Positions 17,542 through 27,259 of a DNA stretch of 64,000 bases are shown here, piece after piece; position 1 is the stretch's first letter, and each line of letters opens with the position of its first letter. The position numbers and the translations under genes were made by a program. Where the stretch lies: NCBI GenBank assembly GCA_965198755.1, contig OZ240673.1, positions 3,658,001-3,722,000 on the forward strand, given 5' to 3'. The notes beneath the pieces were generated by a model that ran no database searches, was not told the DNA's origin, and was given only the letters and a program-made list of their open reading frames with translations. Origin of the DNA: BOG-908 sp963692875. Lineage in GTDB: Bacteria; Pseudomonadota; Alphaproteobacteria; Acetobacterales; Acetobacteraceae.

Positions 17542-17607
17542 GACTTTGCGGAGAGCGTGGAAAGCGTGGCTGAAGCAGCCCTGCGGCTTTACGCGCTTAC
17601 GGCCTAG
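17542..17607 (+). pseudogene. Remnant of a TetR regulator C-terminus
   Basis: Translates to FAESVESVAEAALRLYALTA and a stop, matching the C-terminus of the intact TetR at 33246-33845 (YAESPESVADAALRLYALMA). Over 57 bases, 48 are identical. The rest of the gene is missing or scrambled upstream, so this is probably the tail of a decayed paralogue. Confidence 0.6.
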
Positions 17608-17779
17608 GCGACGCCGCGCGATCGATATTAGGACCGTGTAAATGGTCTCGCCGTACAATAACCAAGTGCTTGCGATAGAGTGGGGCAAACCGTCGAATGG
17701 GCGAGTGCCCTCAGATATTGTCAGATTTTTATCGCAATCGTGACACGTTGGCCAGCGCGAGTTGAGGTTCTTGACCGAA

Positions 17780-19045
17780 ATGCACACACTGACGCGCTAT
17801 CTGCTTCTTGATGGCGAGAACGCAACCGAGCAGCAGCGTCGACAGCTCGTGACATCGTTGTTCCGCCAGCCCGGTTCACTGGCGTCGAGCGGCATTGGCA
17901 CTCTCGTCGCGGCATATGTTTGCTGGAGGTATACGGGAAGCGGTTGGTATGTGGCTTGGGGCTTGTCAAGCTTCCTGGTGCTAGGACTTCGCCTTGCGCT
18001 CGCCCTCGCTTTCCATCGAAACAGAACTCGCTTGAAAGCCCAGGCTTGGGCGTGGTTGTTTCTCGCCGGAGCCATCACCACAGCAATCATAGCAGGTGTT
18101 GGCGCAGGCCTTGCCGTCCTCCGCGCGGACAACCTTGTCGCAATCCTGTACATGGCAACCAACGTCCTTTCCTTTGCCGGAGGCGCAGCCGTGAGGAATA
18201 GCGTTTCGCCGCTGGCCGCCGCTAGCCAGACGACAATCGTGTTGGGAGTAACGGGCATTGCCTGCCTCGTCAGCGGGACGCTTTACCTCCAAGTTTTCGC
18301 GGCCCTCATCCTACTCCATCTTGTCGCTCAATTCGAGATTATACGTTCCCTCTGTCGGACCACTCGGTCGCTCATTTTTGCTGAGCGCCGGCAAGCGTCG
18401 TTGAACGAGCGTTTATCGGATTTCTGCGACCATCTCGAGGGAGCGAACCGCACGTTGACTGAGCTCAGCTCCACAGATGGCTTAACCGGATTACTAAACC
18501 GCCGAGCCTTCGATGCAGAACTCGCCATGCAGTGGAGCATCGCTTCTCGCGATCAGACCTATCTTGCGATCTTGATGATCGATGCGGACCATTTCAAGCG
18601 GTTCAATGATCGGTTCGGACATCTTGCAGGCGACGAAGCGCTCCGCTGGCTGGCCCAGGTACTCCGAGCAACCCTGCATCGTCCGTCCGATATCGTTGGT
18701 CGTTTCGGTGGCGAGGAGTTTGCTGTGTTGTTGCCAGAAACAGATATCGGGGCAGCGGTGACCGCCGCGGAGAGGATACGAAAGGCTTTGGCTCAAGGAC
18801 CGATGCCCAGCGCAATGCCCGCTTCTTGGAGGCTGACCGTAACCATTGGGGCGGCAGCGATGCAGCCAAAGAGCGAAGAAAGCTGCCTGACGTTGGTCGA
18901 ATGGGCGGATCAAGCTCTCTACGCCGCAAAAAGAGATGGACGCGACCGTGTGGGGACACTGCGCACAGATGCACTCGCCGATGCCCGGTCGGCGGCAGCA
19001 GCCAGGAGTGGATTTTTAACGGATGCGGCACCGCTCGTTCGATAA
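17780..19045 (+). CDS. Membrane diguanylate cyclase (GGDEF)
   Basis: Predicted to make cyclic di-GMP from two GTP. Residues 1-205 contain about six hydrophobic segments forming a membrane sensor; a short linker leads to the GGDEF domain with DADHFKRFND and the active-site loop FGGEEFAVLL. An inhibitory-site RxxD (RPSD) lies exactly five residues before GGEEF, so product feedback is likely. No EAL domain is present. ATG at 17780 is preferred over an upstream TTG, with GAGG 12 nt before it. Codon use is less GC-biased than in neighbouring genes. Confidence 0.9.
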   Translation: MHTLTRYLLLDGENATEQQRRQLVTSLFRQPGSLASSGIGTLVAAYVCWRYTGSGWYVAWGLSSFLVLGLRLALALAFHRNRTRLKAQAWAWLFLAGAITTAIIAGVGAGLAVLRADNLVAILYMATNVLSFAGGAAVRNSVSPLAAASQTTIVLGVTGIACLVSGTLYLQVFAALILLHLVAQFEIIRSLCRTTRSLIFAERRQASLNERLSDFCDHLEGANRTLTELSSTDGLTGLLNRRAFDAELAMQWSIASRDQTYLAILMIDADHFKRFNDRFGHLAGDEALRWLAQVLRATLHRPSDIVGRFGGEEFAVLLPETDIGAAVTAAERIRKALAQGPMPSAMPASWRLTVTIGAAAMQPKSEESCLTLVEWADQALYAAKRDGRDRVGTLRTDALADARSAAAARSGFLTDAAPLVR

Positions 19046-19414
19046 GCCGGTGTCACAGACAGACTTCAGACTCCCGCCGATGGCTGGAACGGTCTGCCGG
19101 AGGCGAACGTGGTAGCGCCAAGCGCAGGCGCGAGCCGCCTCAACAGGCCGCGCGGGACCGGGCAAGTGCAGCCAACGGCCAGATCTCTCTGCTGCATGGC
19201 AACCATCTCATGCGAGCACTCGACCACCGGCCTAAGCGGCTCTGCCACCAGGTGATCGCGACTGCACTCTCGCTCTTGCCAGCCGTAGAACTGCGTGGTG
19301 TTTGCGGCCGCGTTGTTACCGCTTTCCGGCAACGCCTGAGGGAGAACACGACCTGCGCCGGTTGTTTGTTCGCCAGACCGTTGCGTGTCATTGTCTTACG
19401 CGATAGCTGCGGAC
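19046..19414. other. Intergenic gap before TonB-dependent receptor
   Basis: No convincing gene, RNA or terminator is seen in these 369 bases. They probably contain the promoter of the receptor gene, but no clear -35/-10 pair or Fur box was recognised. Confidence 0.35.
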
Positions 19415-21523
19415 ATGACTGTTTTTCGCACCGGCTTGATACATCTCACCTTTTGGATGCCGCTGGCGCTCGCTGCGCCGGCGCAGGCCGAGGAAGCCCC
19501 TAGCTCCCCGATCGAATCGATCGAAGTCACGGCGACGCGAACGCCAGAACCGGTCGCGTCGGTTCCGGCATCCGTCACCGTCATCTCGGGGCAGGAGCTG
19601 AGGGACCGCAACGTGACCGATCTCGCCGGCGTGGTGGCACTGGTCAACGGCGTCGAAGCCCCTCCTGGCGGTGATGCTGGTCCTGCCAGCGCCGTGCCCT
19701 CGCTGCTGGGCCTGCACGAGTTCGACGCGTTCCTCCTGGTGGTGGACGGGGTGCCCTGGGGCGGCGCCTTCAACCCGTCCATTCCCACGTTGGACCTGAC
19801 CGACGTGGACCGGGTGGAGGTGTTGAAAGGCTCCGCCCCGGTCGCCTACGGCGCCACATCCTTCGTCGGCGTGATCCAGGTGATCCACTATCCGGCCGGA
19901 CAGTCCGAGGACCGTGTGCTGTTCGGCTACGGTACCGATGGCGAGGCCCTGGGCAGCCTGTCGACCGCTCTGCCGAGCCTTGGCGGCTGGCGGCAATCGC
20001 TCAGTCTGCAGGGCGCCTCCCAGGGCTTTGCCGACCCGCGCGAACAGGTCAGCGACGGCAAACTGCTGTATCGCGGCGCCGGCGACCTGGCAGGCGGCAC
20101 GCTGCAGCTCGATCTCGATCTCACCTACGACCGCACCACGCCGCCCAGCCCGGTGATCCGCAGCGGCCTCGGACTGACGACGCTGACGCCGCTCAACGCC
20201 AATTACAACCCGTCGGACGCGCGCATCGACGACGACCGTTACCAGGGCGTGCTGCGCTACACGCGCAACGTCGGCTTCGGCACGTGGGAGACAACCGCGT
20301 CCTACGCGTTCGACGAGATCTCCGACATCCGCGGCTTCCTGCGCCCGGACCTGACCAATGACGGGTCGCAGAACGCCGATTCGCAGAACCAGCGGCGCCG
20401 CATCGACGACGGGTATTTCGACAGCCACGTCAGCAGCACGCTGCCGGCGCACCTGACGCTGCTGTATGGCATGGACGTGCTGTACGGGCTGGGCAAGCAG
20501 GACAGCATCAACGGCGCCTATTACGCGCCGCTCTCCGGGCTTGGCAGGCTGCCGGCCACCACCGCGCTGCACGTCGATGAGGTCAACAGCCTGTCGGACC
20601 TGCGGGAGTTCCTGGGGCAGTACGTGCAGGCGGACTGGAAACCGTTACCCCGCCTGGACGTGATCGCGGGCTTGCGAATCAACGAGACGTTCGAGCGACA
20701 GCTCTCTAGGCATGTCGACGGTTTCGATGCCGGCAACGACCTCGACGGCCGCTCGGATCGCCAAGTGGTGCGCCCAAGCTTCGTGGTCGGCGCCAGCTAC
20801 GCGGTCTGGGAACAGGGTGGCGACCGTGTCTCGCCCTATCTGGACTACCGCAACACCTTCAAGCCGTCCGCGATCGATTTCGGCCCCGACTTCACGCCGG
20901 ACGTGTTGAAGCCGGAGACCGCCGACGACATCGAAGGCGGCATCAAGGGCGGCCTGCTCGGGACCAAGCTCGATTTTGACGTCGACGCGTTCTACGTCGA
21001 CTTCAAAAACCTTGTCGTGGCGACCACGGATGCTGACGGCAATCCGATCCTGCAGAACGCCGGCGGCCAGCATCTGCGCGGCGTTGAGGGGGAACTGCGC
21101 ACCCACCTGGCAGAGGACCTCACGCTATCGCTGAACGCCAGCTACCACGATGCCACCTTCACGAACTACATCGCGACCGAGGACGGGGCGAACGTCAACG
21201 CGGCCGGCAAGCAACTGTCGCTGGCGCCGCACTACCTGGCCTCGGCAGGCCTGCTCTACGCGCCGTCCCAGGGCGTCTTCGGCTCTGCGATCGTCAACTA
21301 CGTGGGGCGGCGATACCTCGACCTCGCGAACGCCGCGCCAATCGACGGCTACACCATCGTGGCGGCAAGCGCGGGGTACCGGTTCCGACGCTACGAACTG
21401 CTGGTGAGCGGGACCAACCTAAGCGATCAGCGTCCGCCGGTGACCGAGAGCGAGTTCGGCGACTCGTCGTACTACCTGCTGCCGGGCCGAAGCGTGCTGG
21501 TGACGCTGTCGGCAAGACTCTGA
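19415..21523 (+). CDS. TonB-dependent outer membrane receptor
   Basis: A receptor of about 702 residues. It has a signal peptide ending AAPAQAEEA, a TonB-box-like IESIEVTATR, a plug domain (VTVISGQELRDR, VDRVEVLKGSAPVAYG) and a C-terminal beta-barrel finishing in VLVTLSARL, typical for outer membrane insertion. The ligand (siderophore, cobalamin, nickel or sugar) cannot be told. ATG at 19415 is chosen because it starts the signal peptide; GTG at 19385 is in frame. No TonB/ExbBD or permease genes adjoin. Confidence 0.9.
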   Translation: MTVFRTGLIHLTFWMPLALAAPAQAEEAPSSPIESIEVTATRTPEPVASVPASVTVISGQELRDRNVTDLAGVVALVNGVEAPPGGDAGPASAVPSLLGLHEFDAFLLVVDGVPWGGAFNPSIPTLDLTDVDRVEVLKGSAPVAYGATSFVGVIQVIHYPAGQSEDRVLFGYGTDGEALGSLSTALPSLGGWRQSLSLQGASQGFADPREQVSDGKLLYRGAGDLAGGTLQLDLDLTYDRTTPPSPVIRSGLGLTTLTPLNANYNPSDARIDDDRYQGVLRYTRNVGFGTWETTASYAFDEISDIRGFLRPDLTNDGSQNADSQNQRRRIDDGYFDSHVSSTLPAHLTLLYGMDVLYGLGKQDSINGAYYAPLSGLGRLPATTALHVDEVNSLSDLREFLGQYVQADWKPLPRLDVIAGLRINETFERQLSRHVDGFDAGNDLDGRSDRQVVRPSFVVGASYAVWEQGGDRVSPYLDYRNTFKPSAIDFGPDFTPDVLKPETADDIEGGIKGGLLGTKLDFDVDAFYVDFKNLVVATTDADGNPILQNAGGQHLRGVEGELRTHLAEDLTLSLNASYHDATFTNYIATEDGANVNAAGKQLSLAPHYLASAGLLYAPSQGVFGSAIVNYVGRRYLDLANAAPIDGYTIVAASAGYRFRRYELLVSGTNLSDQRPPVTESEFGDSSYYLLPGRSVLVTLSARL

Positions 21524-21585
21524 TACCTCGACCGGTAGCAGGCAAGGCAAGCGGTTCTTTTTTGAAAAAAAGAACCAAAAACTTT

Positions 21586-22613
21586 CCTGGTTACGCATCT
21601 TGCTCAGCCAACGGCGCACGTGTTCGACTCGGTCAAGTAGCTGAGTTGAAGGGGTTTTCGGTGGCGCGCAACAAGGTGCAGTTTCAGAAAGGCCTCAGTG
21701 AGCCGGCGTTTGAGCGGCAGTATGGCACCGAGGAGCAATGCCGCACGGCGGTGATAGCGTCGCGTTGGCCCGACGGCTTCCGGTGCCCGGGATGCGGTGG
21801 CGCCAAGCACAGCGAGGTCGCGACCCGTCAGCTGTTCCAGTGCAGCACGTGCCGGCTGCAGACCTCGGCAATCGCCGGGACCATCTTTGCATCGAGCAAA
21901 CTGCCGCTGCGGACCTGGTTTCGGGCGATCTACCACATGACCCAGACCAAGCAGGGCATCTCCAGCATCGAACTCGGCCGCCGGCTCGGTGTCACGCAGA
22001 CCACGGCCTGGAAGATGAAGCACAAGCTCAAGCAGGTGATGCTCGAACGCGATGCAGCCAAACACCTGTCTGGCCGCGTCGAGATCGACGACGCCTATGT
22101 CGGCGGGCAACGCGGCGGCGGCAAGCGCGGACGCGGCGCGCCCGGCAAGACGCCGTTCGTCGCCGCCGTCGAGACCACGCCGGACGGCAAGCCGAGCCGC
22201 CTCAAGCTGCGCCGAGTCGGCAGTTTCTGCAGCCGCTCGATCGAGGCGTTTGCCCGCACCAGCCTTGATCCTGGTTGCGTCGTTGTCAGCGACGGCCTGC
22301 GCTGCTTCGGCGCGGTGAGAGAGGCAGGATGCATCCACGACGTGATGATCACCGGCTCGGGGCCGGCGGCGGCGCAATCGGCTTCGTTCAAGTGGGTCAA
22401 CACGGCGCTCGGCAACATCAAGGCTGCGATCACCGGCACCTACCGTTCGATCAACACCAAGCACGTGCCGCGCTACCTGGCCGAGTTCGAATACCGCTTC
22501 AACAGGCGATACGATCTTGCCGCCATGATCCCGCGCCTGACCTGGGCCGCCACACGAACCCCGCCGATGCCTTACAGGCTGCTGAAGTTGGCTGAAGTTC
22601 ATGCGTAATCAGG
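21586..22613 (+). mobile_element. Complete IS1595-family insertion sequence, 1028 bp
   Basis: Left end CCTGGTTACGCAT; the inverted right end is CCTGATTACGCAT (12 of 13 match). It is flanked by perfect 8-bp direct repeats AAAACTTT at 21578-21585 and 22614-22621, the usual duplication length for this family. It carries one transposase gene. Confidence 0.92.
21661..22608 (+). CDS. IS1595-family transposase
   Basis: A 315-residue transposase starting at GTG (VARNKVQFQKGLSEPAF, the usual family N-terminus); the open frame runs further upstream only because the disrupted repeat is open. A zinc ribbon has CPGCGG and CSTC; the DDE core has EIDDAYVGGQRGGG, then VVVSDGLRCF, and ends HVPRYLAEFEYRFNRR. 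The stop lies 5 nt inside the right terminal repeat. All motifs look intact, so it may be active. Confidence 0.92.
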   Translation: MARNKVQFQKGLSEPAFERQYGTEEQCRTAVIASRWPDGFRCPGCGGAKHSEVATRQLFQCSTCRLQTSAIAGTIFASSKLPLRTWFRAIYHMTQTKQGISSIELGRRLGVTQTTAWKMKHKLKQVMLERDAAKHLSGRVEIDDAYVGGQRGGGKRGRGAPGKTPFVAAVETTPDGKPSRLKLRRVGSFCSRSIEAFARTSLDPGCVVVSDGLRCFGAVREAGCIHDVMITGSGPAAAQSASFKWVNTALGNIKAAITGTYRSINTKHVPRYLAEFEYRFNRRYDLAAMIPRLTWAATRTPPMPYRLLKLAEVHA

Positions 22614-22804
22614 AAAACTTTTGTTCCCTGGGGTACGCGCTGAGGGAAACTTCGCGACAGCAGAGACAAAAGTTTTTTGCTGCTTTTTTTCAAAAAAGCA
22701 GGCCTTGCTTTCTCTCCGCTCACGAACCCCCCATCTCGAAACAGCCTTCCGATTGCCTGATACCGACGGCCCTAATTCTTGACCGTTCGAATCCAGCAAG
22801 AAAG

Positions 22805-22932
22805 GCAAGGCCTGCTTTTTTGAAAAAAAGCAGCAAAAAACTTTTGGTCCTGCTGTCGCGGAGGTTTCTGCAGCGCGCGCCCAAAGGGAACAAAAGTTTT
22901 TTGGTTCTTTTTTCCAAAAAAGAACTGCTTGC
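22805..22932. repeat. Polar palindromic repeat, copy 8 (B to A)
   Basis: Arms GCTGC-type then GGTTC-type; the centre read from the A end is CCCTTTGGGCGCGCGCTGC. It lies only about 100 bp from copy 7, and the motif ATACC..CGGCC...GACCGTTC sits between them. Confidence 0.9.
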
Positions 22933-22968
22933 CTTGCTTATCACCGGCGAGGTCCCGGGCCGCTGGTA

Positions 22969-25900
22969 TCATTGACCACTCCCAACAGGGCACACCCCGT
23001 TTTGCTTCAGTTGCGCGTCGAACGAAGCGAGGTCGCCCGACTTTACCCGCTGCCAGGCGGCGAGCGTCGTCTCCAGGCGCTTGTGCAGCGCATCGAACAT
23101 CGCCTGGTGCTGCGCCGTGACCGGCGTGTCGGCGTCACCGAGCGTCAACTGGAACGTGGCGTATTGCTCATTCAGCATGCCGGGAAACGCGAGGTTGGCT
23201 TCGGAGCCCTTCATGTTCACCTGCATCAGCGTCTGTTCCAGACCGCCGAGCGCGCCGCCGAGCTTGTCTGCCGCAGCAGTCAAGCTCTGGCCGGCGGCGC
23301 AGCGTCCCGCGGCGGACCTGACACGCATAAGCCCGGCTTGCGCAGCGCGGACGTCGTTCACCGTCTGGTGCAGCACGCTGATGTCCTGCGTGGTCGCGAC
23401 CGCGAGCTGGGTCTTGGCGTCGATCGCCGGGACGGCGGCATCGCCCACGCGCGGGTCCACCAGCACGCGGAGAGCCACCGTCCGGCTTTGGCCGCCGGCC
23501 GTCAGCTTCACCTGGTATTGGCCGGGAGCGACGATCGGGCCCCGCGGCGCCTGGTCCGAGTAGAACGCGCCCGGGATCTGCACCGGGTCGTCCATGCGCA
23601 GGTCCCAGACCAGCCGGTTCATCCCCGCCTTGGCCGGGATCAGCCCGGTCTCCACGATGCGGTCCGGCCACTCCGGCGGCTGGGCTTCCTTGTCGCTGTG
23701 GGTGCTCGACATGTGGCGGAGCGTCTTGCCGCCGGCATCGAGGATGTCGACGGTCAGCTCGCCGGCCGGCGCGGTCCGCAGCCCGTAGTCGATCAGCGCG
23801 CCGGCAGGCGGGTTCTGGCCGACAGGGTGACGGGAATCCACGTCGTCCGGATAGTACAACCGGACCGCCGGCTCCGGCGTATACAGCACCATGTCTGCAG
23901 TCGCCGCGTGGGGACGCAATTGCCGCAGCGGCGTGATGTCGTCGAGGATCCAGAACCCGCGGCCATGCGTCGCGATCGCCAGGTCGTCGCCGCGCACCAT
24001 CAGGTCGTGCACCGGGCTGACGGGCAGGTTCAGCTGCAGGCTCTGCCAGTGCGCGCCGTCGTCGAACGAGACGAAGACCCCGCGTTCGGTGCCGGCGTAT
24101 AGCAGGCCGCGCTGCGTCGGGTCCTCGCGGACCGCATGCACCACCGCGCCGTCCGGCAGGCCGGTGGTGATCGGCAGCCAGCTCCGGCCGCCGTCCGTGG
24201 TCTTGAACGCGTAGGGCTTGATGTCGTCCAGCTTGTGCCGGTCCACGGCCACGTAGGCGGTGGCTGCGTCGTAGTGCGAGGGCTCGATCGTGCTGATCGC
24301 GCTCCATTGCAGTGGCGCGCCCGGCTTCGTCGCGTCCGGCGTCACGTCGTTCCAGTGGGCGCCGTCATCGGGCGAGACGTGGATCAGCCCGTCATCGGAT
24401 CCGGCCCAGAGCATGCCCTTGGCGATCGGGCTTTCGGCCAGCGCGAACACCGTGTCGTAGTACTCCACGCTGGTGATGTCCTTGGTCAGCGGTCCGCCGG
24501 AGGCCGTCTGCTTGGACTTGTCGTTGCGCGTGAGGTCGGGGCTGATGATGGCCCAGCTATGGCCGTGGTCGGTGGTCTTCCACACCACCTCGGACCCCAC
24601 GTAGATCGCGTCCGGATCATGCGGCGAACGCATCATCGGTGAGGTCCAGTTGAACCGGTGGACCAGCTCGTCCGCCGGGTGGCCGGAATTGTCCACCGGC
24701 CACGCACTGATGTCCTGTGCCTGCTGTGTGTGGCGGTCGTAGCGGCTGATCGAGTTCTCCGAATCGCTGACGATGACCTGGGCGTCGCGCGGGTCGGGCA
24801 GCACGAAGCCGCATTCGCCGCCGCCGGCCGGATACCAGTTGGACGGCCCGATCACGCCGGAATCGCTGTAGCTGGCGATGGCGAGGTTGGAGTTGTCCTG
24901 CTGCGCGCCGTACAGCCAGTAGGGAAACCGGGTGTCGGCGGCGATGTGGTAGATCGCCGCCGTCGGCTGGTTGTCCTGGCTGGACCAGGTCAGGCCACCA
25001 TCCAGCGAGATGCTGGCACCGCCGTCGTTGGTGTCGATCATGCGCTTGGGGTCGGTGGGATCGATCCACAGGAAGTGGTGGTCGCCGTGGGTGGCGTTCA
25101 CGAGGTCGAAGCTCTTGCCGCCGTCGGTCGATTTCAGCAGCCCGGTGTTGACCGTGAACACCGTGTCCACCGCCTTGGGATCGGCGAAGATCTTGGAGAA
25201 ATACCAGGCGCGCTGGCGGATGCGGCCGTCCTGGCTGACCAGCTTCCAGTGGCCGCCGTGGTCGTCCGAGCGGTAAAGCCCGCCGTCCTTGGCCTCGATC
25301 ATCGCGTAGACGCGCGCGGGGTTGGCCGCGGAGACAGAGACGTCGATCCGCCCGAGGATGCCGCCGGGCAGTCCGTTGCCCTTGAGCTCGGTCCAGGTGA
25401 CCCCGCCGTCGCTGGAGCGGAACAGCCCGCTGCCCGGCCCGCCGGAGGAGAAGTGCCAGGGCTCCCGCCGCACCTGCCAGAGTGCGGCATAGACGATCTT
25501 CGGGTTGGACGGATCGAAGGTCACGTCTATGGCGCCGGTCTGGTCGTCGCGGTACAGCACCCGCGTCCAGGTCTTGCCGCCATCCGTGGTGCGGTAGACG
25601 CCGCGCATCGGGTTGGGGCCGAAGGCGTGGCCGATCGCCGCCACCAGCACGATGTTCGGATCGTGCGGGTCGACGATCATCGCGCCGATCTGCCGGCTGT
25701 CCGCGAGCCCGACATGCGTCCAGCTCCGGCCGGCATCGGTCGATTTGTAGACGCCGTTGCCGTAGGTGATGTCGCCGCGCAGCGCGCCCTCGCCGGTGCC
25801 GACATAGATGGTCGTGGGATCGGACGGTGCGGCGGCGATGGCACCGATGGAGCCGATGTCCTGGCTGTCGAAGATCGGCTGCCAGGTGGTGCCGAAATCG

Positions 25901-26274
25901 ATGCTCTTCCATACGCCGCCGGCCGCAGCGCCGAAGTAGTAAAGGCCGGGCACGCTGGGTACGCCGATGCCGGCGAGCGCGCGGCCGCCGCGGAACGGCC
26001 CCACGTCGCGCCAGCGCATGGCGCCGAACAACGACGGGTCCACCATGGCCGCCGGCGGCGCCACCTGGCCGGGGGGCACCATGCTGGTGGTGTGGCCGGC
26101 TGGCGCGGTGGTGGCCGGTGGCGACATGGCGGAGGTGGCGCCGGTCTGAGTGGTGCGGGCCGACGGTTCCGGCCCGGTGGCTTGCGCCAGCGCCGGCGGC
26201 CGCAGCGTCAGCAGGGCAGTAAGCGCGCAGCCGCAGGACAAGGCCAAGCGCACGGCAGGTCGGTTCGGCATCAT
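22969..26274 (-). CDS. Exported VPS10/BNR-repeat beta-propeller protein
   Basis: A 1101-residue protein with a signal peptide (residues 7-31, ending PPALAQA). Most of it consists of sortilin/BNR-type repeats, recognisable by recurring KSTDGGKSF, RSDDHGGHW and TTDGGRSW blades, expected to form large beta-propellers; a C-terminal helical part follows. Related proteins are called glycosyl hydrolase-like or sortilin-like but have no confirmed catalytic residues, so binding is more likely than hydrolysis. ATG at 26274 has GCAGGAG about 12 nt upstream; a longer frame begins at 26457 without such support. Confidence 0.85.
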   Translation of the reverse strand: MMPNRPAVRLALSCGCALTALLTLRPPALAQATGPEPSARTTQTGATSAMSPPATTAPAGHTTSMVPPGQVAPPAAMVDPSLFGAMRWRDVGPFRGGRALAGIGVPSVPGLYYFGAAAGGVWKSIDFGTTWQPIFDSQDIGSIGAIAAAPSDPTTIYVGTGEGALRGDITYGNGVYKSTDAGRSWTHVGLADSRQIGAMIVDPHDPNIVLVAAIGHAFGPNPMRGVYRTTDGGKTWTRVLYRDDQTGAIDVTFDPSNPKIVYAALWQVRREPWHFSSGGPGSGLFRSSDGGVTWTELKGNGLPGGILGRIDVSVSAANPARVYAMIEAKDGGLYRSDDHGGHWKLVSQDGRIRQRAWYFSKIFADPKAVDTVFTVNTGLLKSTDGGKSFDLVNATHGDHHFLWIDPTDPKRMIDTNDGGASISLDGGLTWSSQDNQPTAAIYHIAADTRFPYWLYGAQQDNSNLAIASYSDSGVIGPSNWYPAGGGECGFVLPDPRDAQVIVSDSENSISRYDRHTQQAQDISAWPVDNSGHPADELVHRFNWTSPMMRSPHDPDAIYVGSEVVWKTTDHGHSWAIISPDLTRNDKSKQTASGGPLTKDITSVEYYDTVFALAESPIAKGMLWAGSDDGLIHVSPDDGAHWNDVTPDATKPGAPLQWSAISTIEPSHYDAATAYVAVDRHKLDDIKPYAFKTTDGGRSWLPITTGLPDGAVVHAVREDPTQRGLLYAGTERGVFVSFDDGAHWQSLQLNLPVSPVHDLMVRGDDLAIATHGRGFWILDDITPLRQLRPHAATADMVLYTPEPAVRLYYPDDVDSRHPVGQNPPAGALIDYGLRTAPAGELTVDILDAGGKTLRHMSSTHSDKEAQPPEWPDRIVETGLIPAKAGMNRLVWDLRMDDPVQIPGAFYSDQAPRGPIVAPGQYQVKLTAGGQSRTVALRVLVDPRVGDAAVPAIDAKTQLAVATTQDISVLHQTVNDVRAAQAGLMRVRSAAGRCAAGQSLTAAADKLGGALGGLEQTLMQVNMKGSEANLAFPGMLNEQYATFQLTLGDADTPVTAQHQAMFDALHKRLETTLAAWQRVKSGDLASFDAQLKQNGVCPVGSGQ

Positions 26275-26534
26275 GGCGGCTGCTGCTCCTGCGGGCGAGA
26301 TGCTGCCCGAGGCGAGCATCGGCAATCGCGCGGCAGTGTGCAACGGCGGCGGTTTGCATGAAAGGCTGGTGGGTACCCGACCGTAACGGCAGGGCGCGCC
26401 CACCTTCTCGCCCGGCAAGACGCGCCATGGCAGAACACGCCCGCGCCGTTGCTTCACCCGGCTATCCTATCGAGACGCACGGGTGACACGTATGGATGTT
26501 TACCGTGAAAGGCCCGGTCTGCGCAGGATCTTGC

Positions 26535-27179
26535 TCAAGCCTGGTGGGACGCATGAGATTTGGCCGGCCATGCGCGCAGTGTCTGCTCCGCAATGGCGAG
26601 CAACGCCGCCCGAGCCGTGCCGTCGCGCGCCAAGACCGACATACCTTGAATAACGGCCATGATGACGCCGGCGAGAGCGACGGCGTTCGTCCCGGGCGGA
26701 AGGACGTTAGCCGATACGTCGCGTTCGATCCTGGCGCGCAAACATGCCTCGATCCGCTGGCGGATGTTGGCGACGGCGCGTTGCACCTCGGCCGAGCTGG
26801 CTGAGCCGCTCGCCGTCGCGCTGGCAAGCAGGCATCCCTTTGGAGTCGTATCGCCCGTATAGGCGGTCGCCGCGGCCGTCAGCATCTCCCGCGCGGCATC
26901 GTAGGCCGCCGGGGCGCCCTCGATTGCCCGCGCTATTATCTCGGGGTCACCGGCGTAACGGTGCGCCGCTTCAAGGAACAGGCGTTTCTTGTCGCCGAAC
27001 GCCGTGTACAGGCTGGGCGCTGTCACCCTCATCGCCGTCGTCAGGTCAACGATCGATGTCGTCTCGTAACCATGGCGCCAGAACGTCAGCATCGCCTGTT
27101 GGAGGGCAGCATCGCGGTCGAACGAGAGCGGACGGCCGGTCTTGCGACGCGATCTGGAGCCGGCCTCGGTAGATTCCAT
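26535..27179 (-). CDS. TetR-family transcriptional regulator
   Basis: A 214-residue repressor. The N-terminal helix-turn-helix (TTSIVDLTTAMRVTAPSLYTAFGDKKRLF) is standard; the C-terminal ligand domain contains PKGCLLASATASG. It is transcribed away from the aldo-keto reductase gene with 80 nt between starts, and probably controls it. ATG at 27179 is preferred because upstream residues are not helix-turn-helix-like. Confidence 0.88.
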   Translation of the reverse strand: MESTEAGSRSRRKTGRPLSFDRDAALQQAMLTFWRHGYETTSIVDLTTAMRVTAPSLYTAFGDKKRLFLEAAHRYAGDPEIIARAIEGAPAAYDAAREMLTAAATAYTGDTTPKGCLLASATASGSASSAEVQRAVANIRQRIEACLRARIERDVSANVLPPGTNAVALAGVIMAVIQGMSVLARDGTARAALLAIAEQTLRAWPAKSHASHQA

Positions 27180-27207
27180 AGTGTACGCTCTGAAACACGT
27201 TGACAGC

Positions 27208-27219
27208 TGCCGATCGGCA
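27208..27219. promoter_or_regulatory. Candidate TetR operator (TGCCGATCGGCA)
   Basis: A perfect 12-bp palindrome in the 80-bp gap between the divergent TetR and aldo-keto reductase genes, where an autorepressing TetR would bind. Confidence 0.4.
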
Positions 27220-27259
27220 TAGCATGGCTGCATATCGAACGCTATGAAAGTAATGTGCC

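Larger units (their letters stand above)
21547..22708. repeat. Polar palindromic repeat, copy 7 (A to B), split by an insertion
   Basis: The A arm occupies 21547-21585; the rest, starting with the duplicated target AAAACTTT and ending in a GCTGC-type B arm, is 22614-22708. Removing 21586-22621 restores an ordinary two-armed copy. Confidence 0.92.

Noticed and set aside
19060..19340. Minus-strand frame resembling a transposase tail
   Set aside because: No recognisable transposase motif and no terminal repeats.
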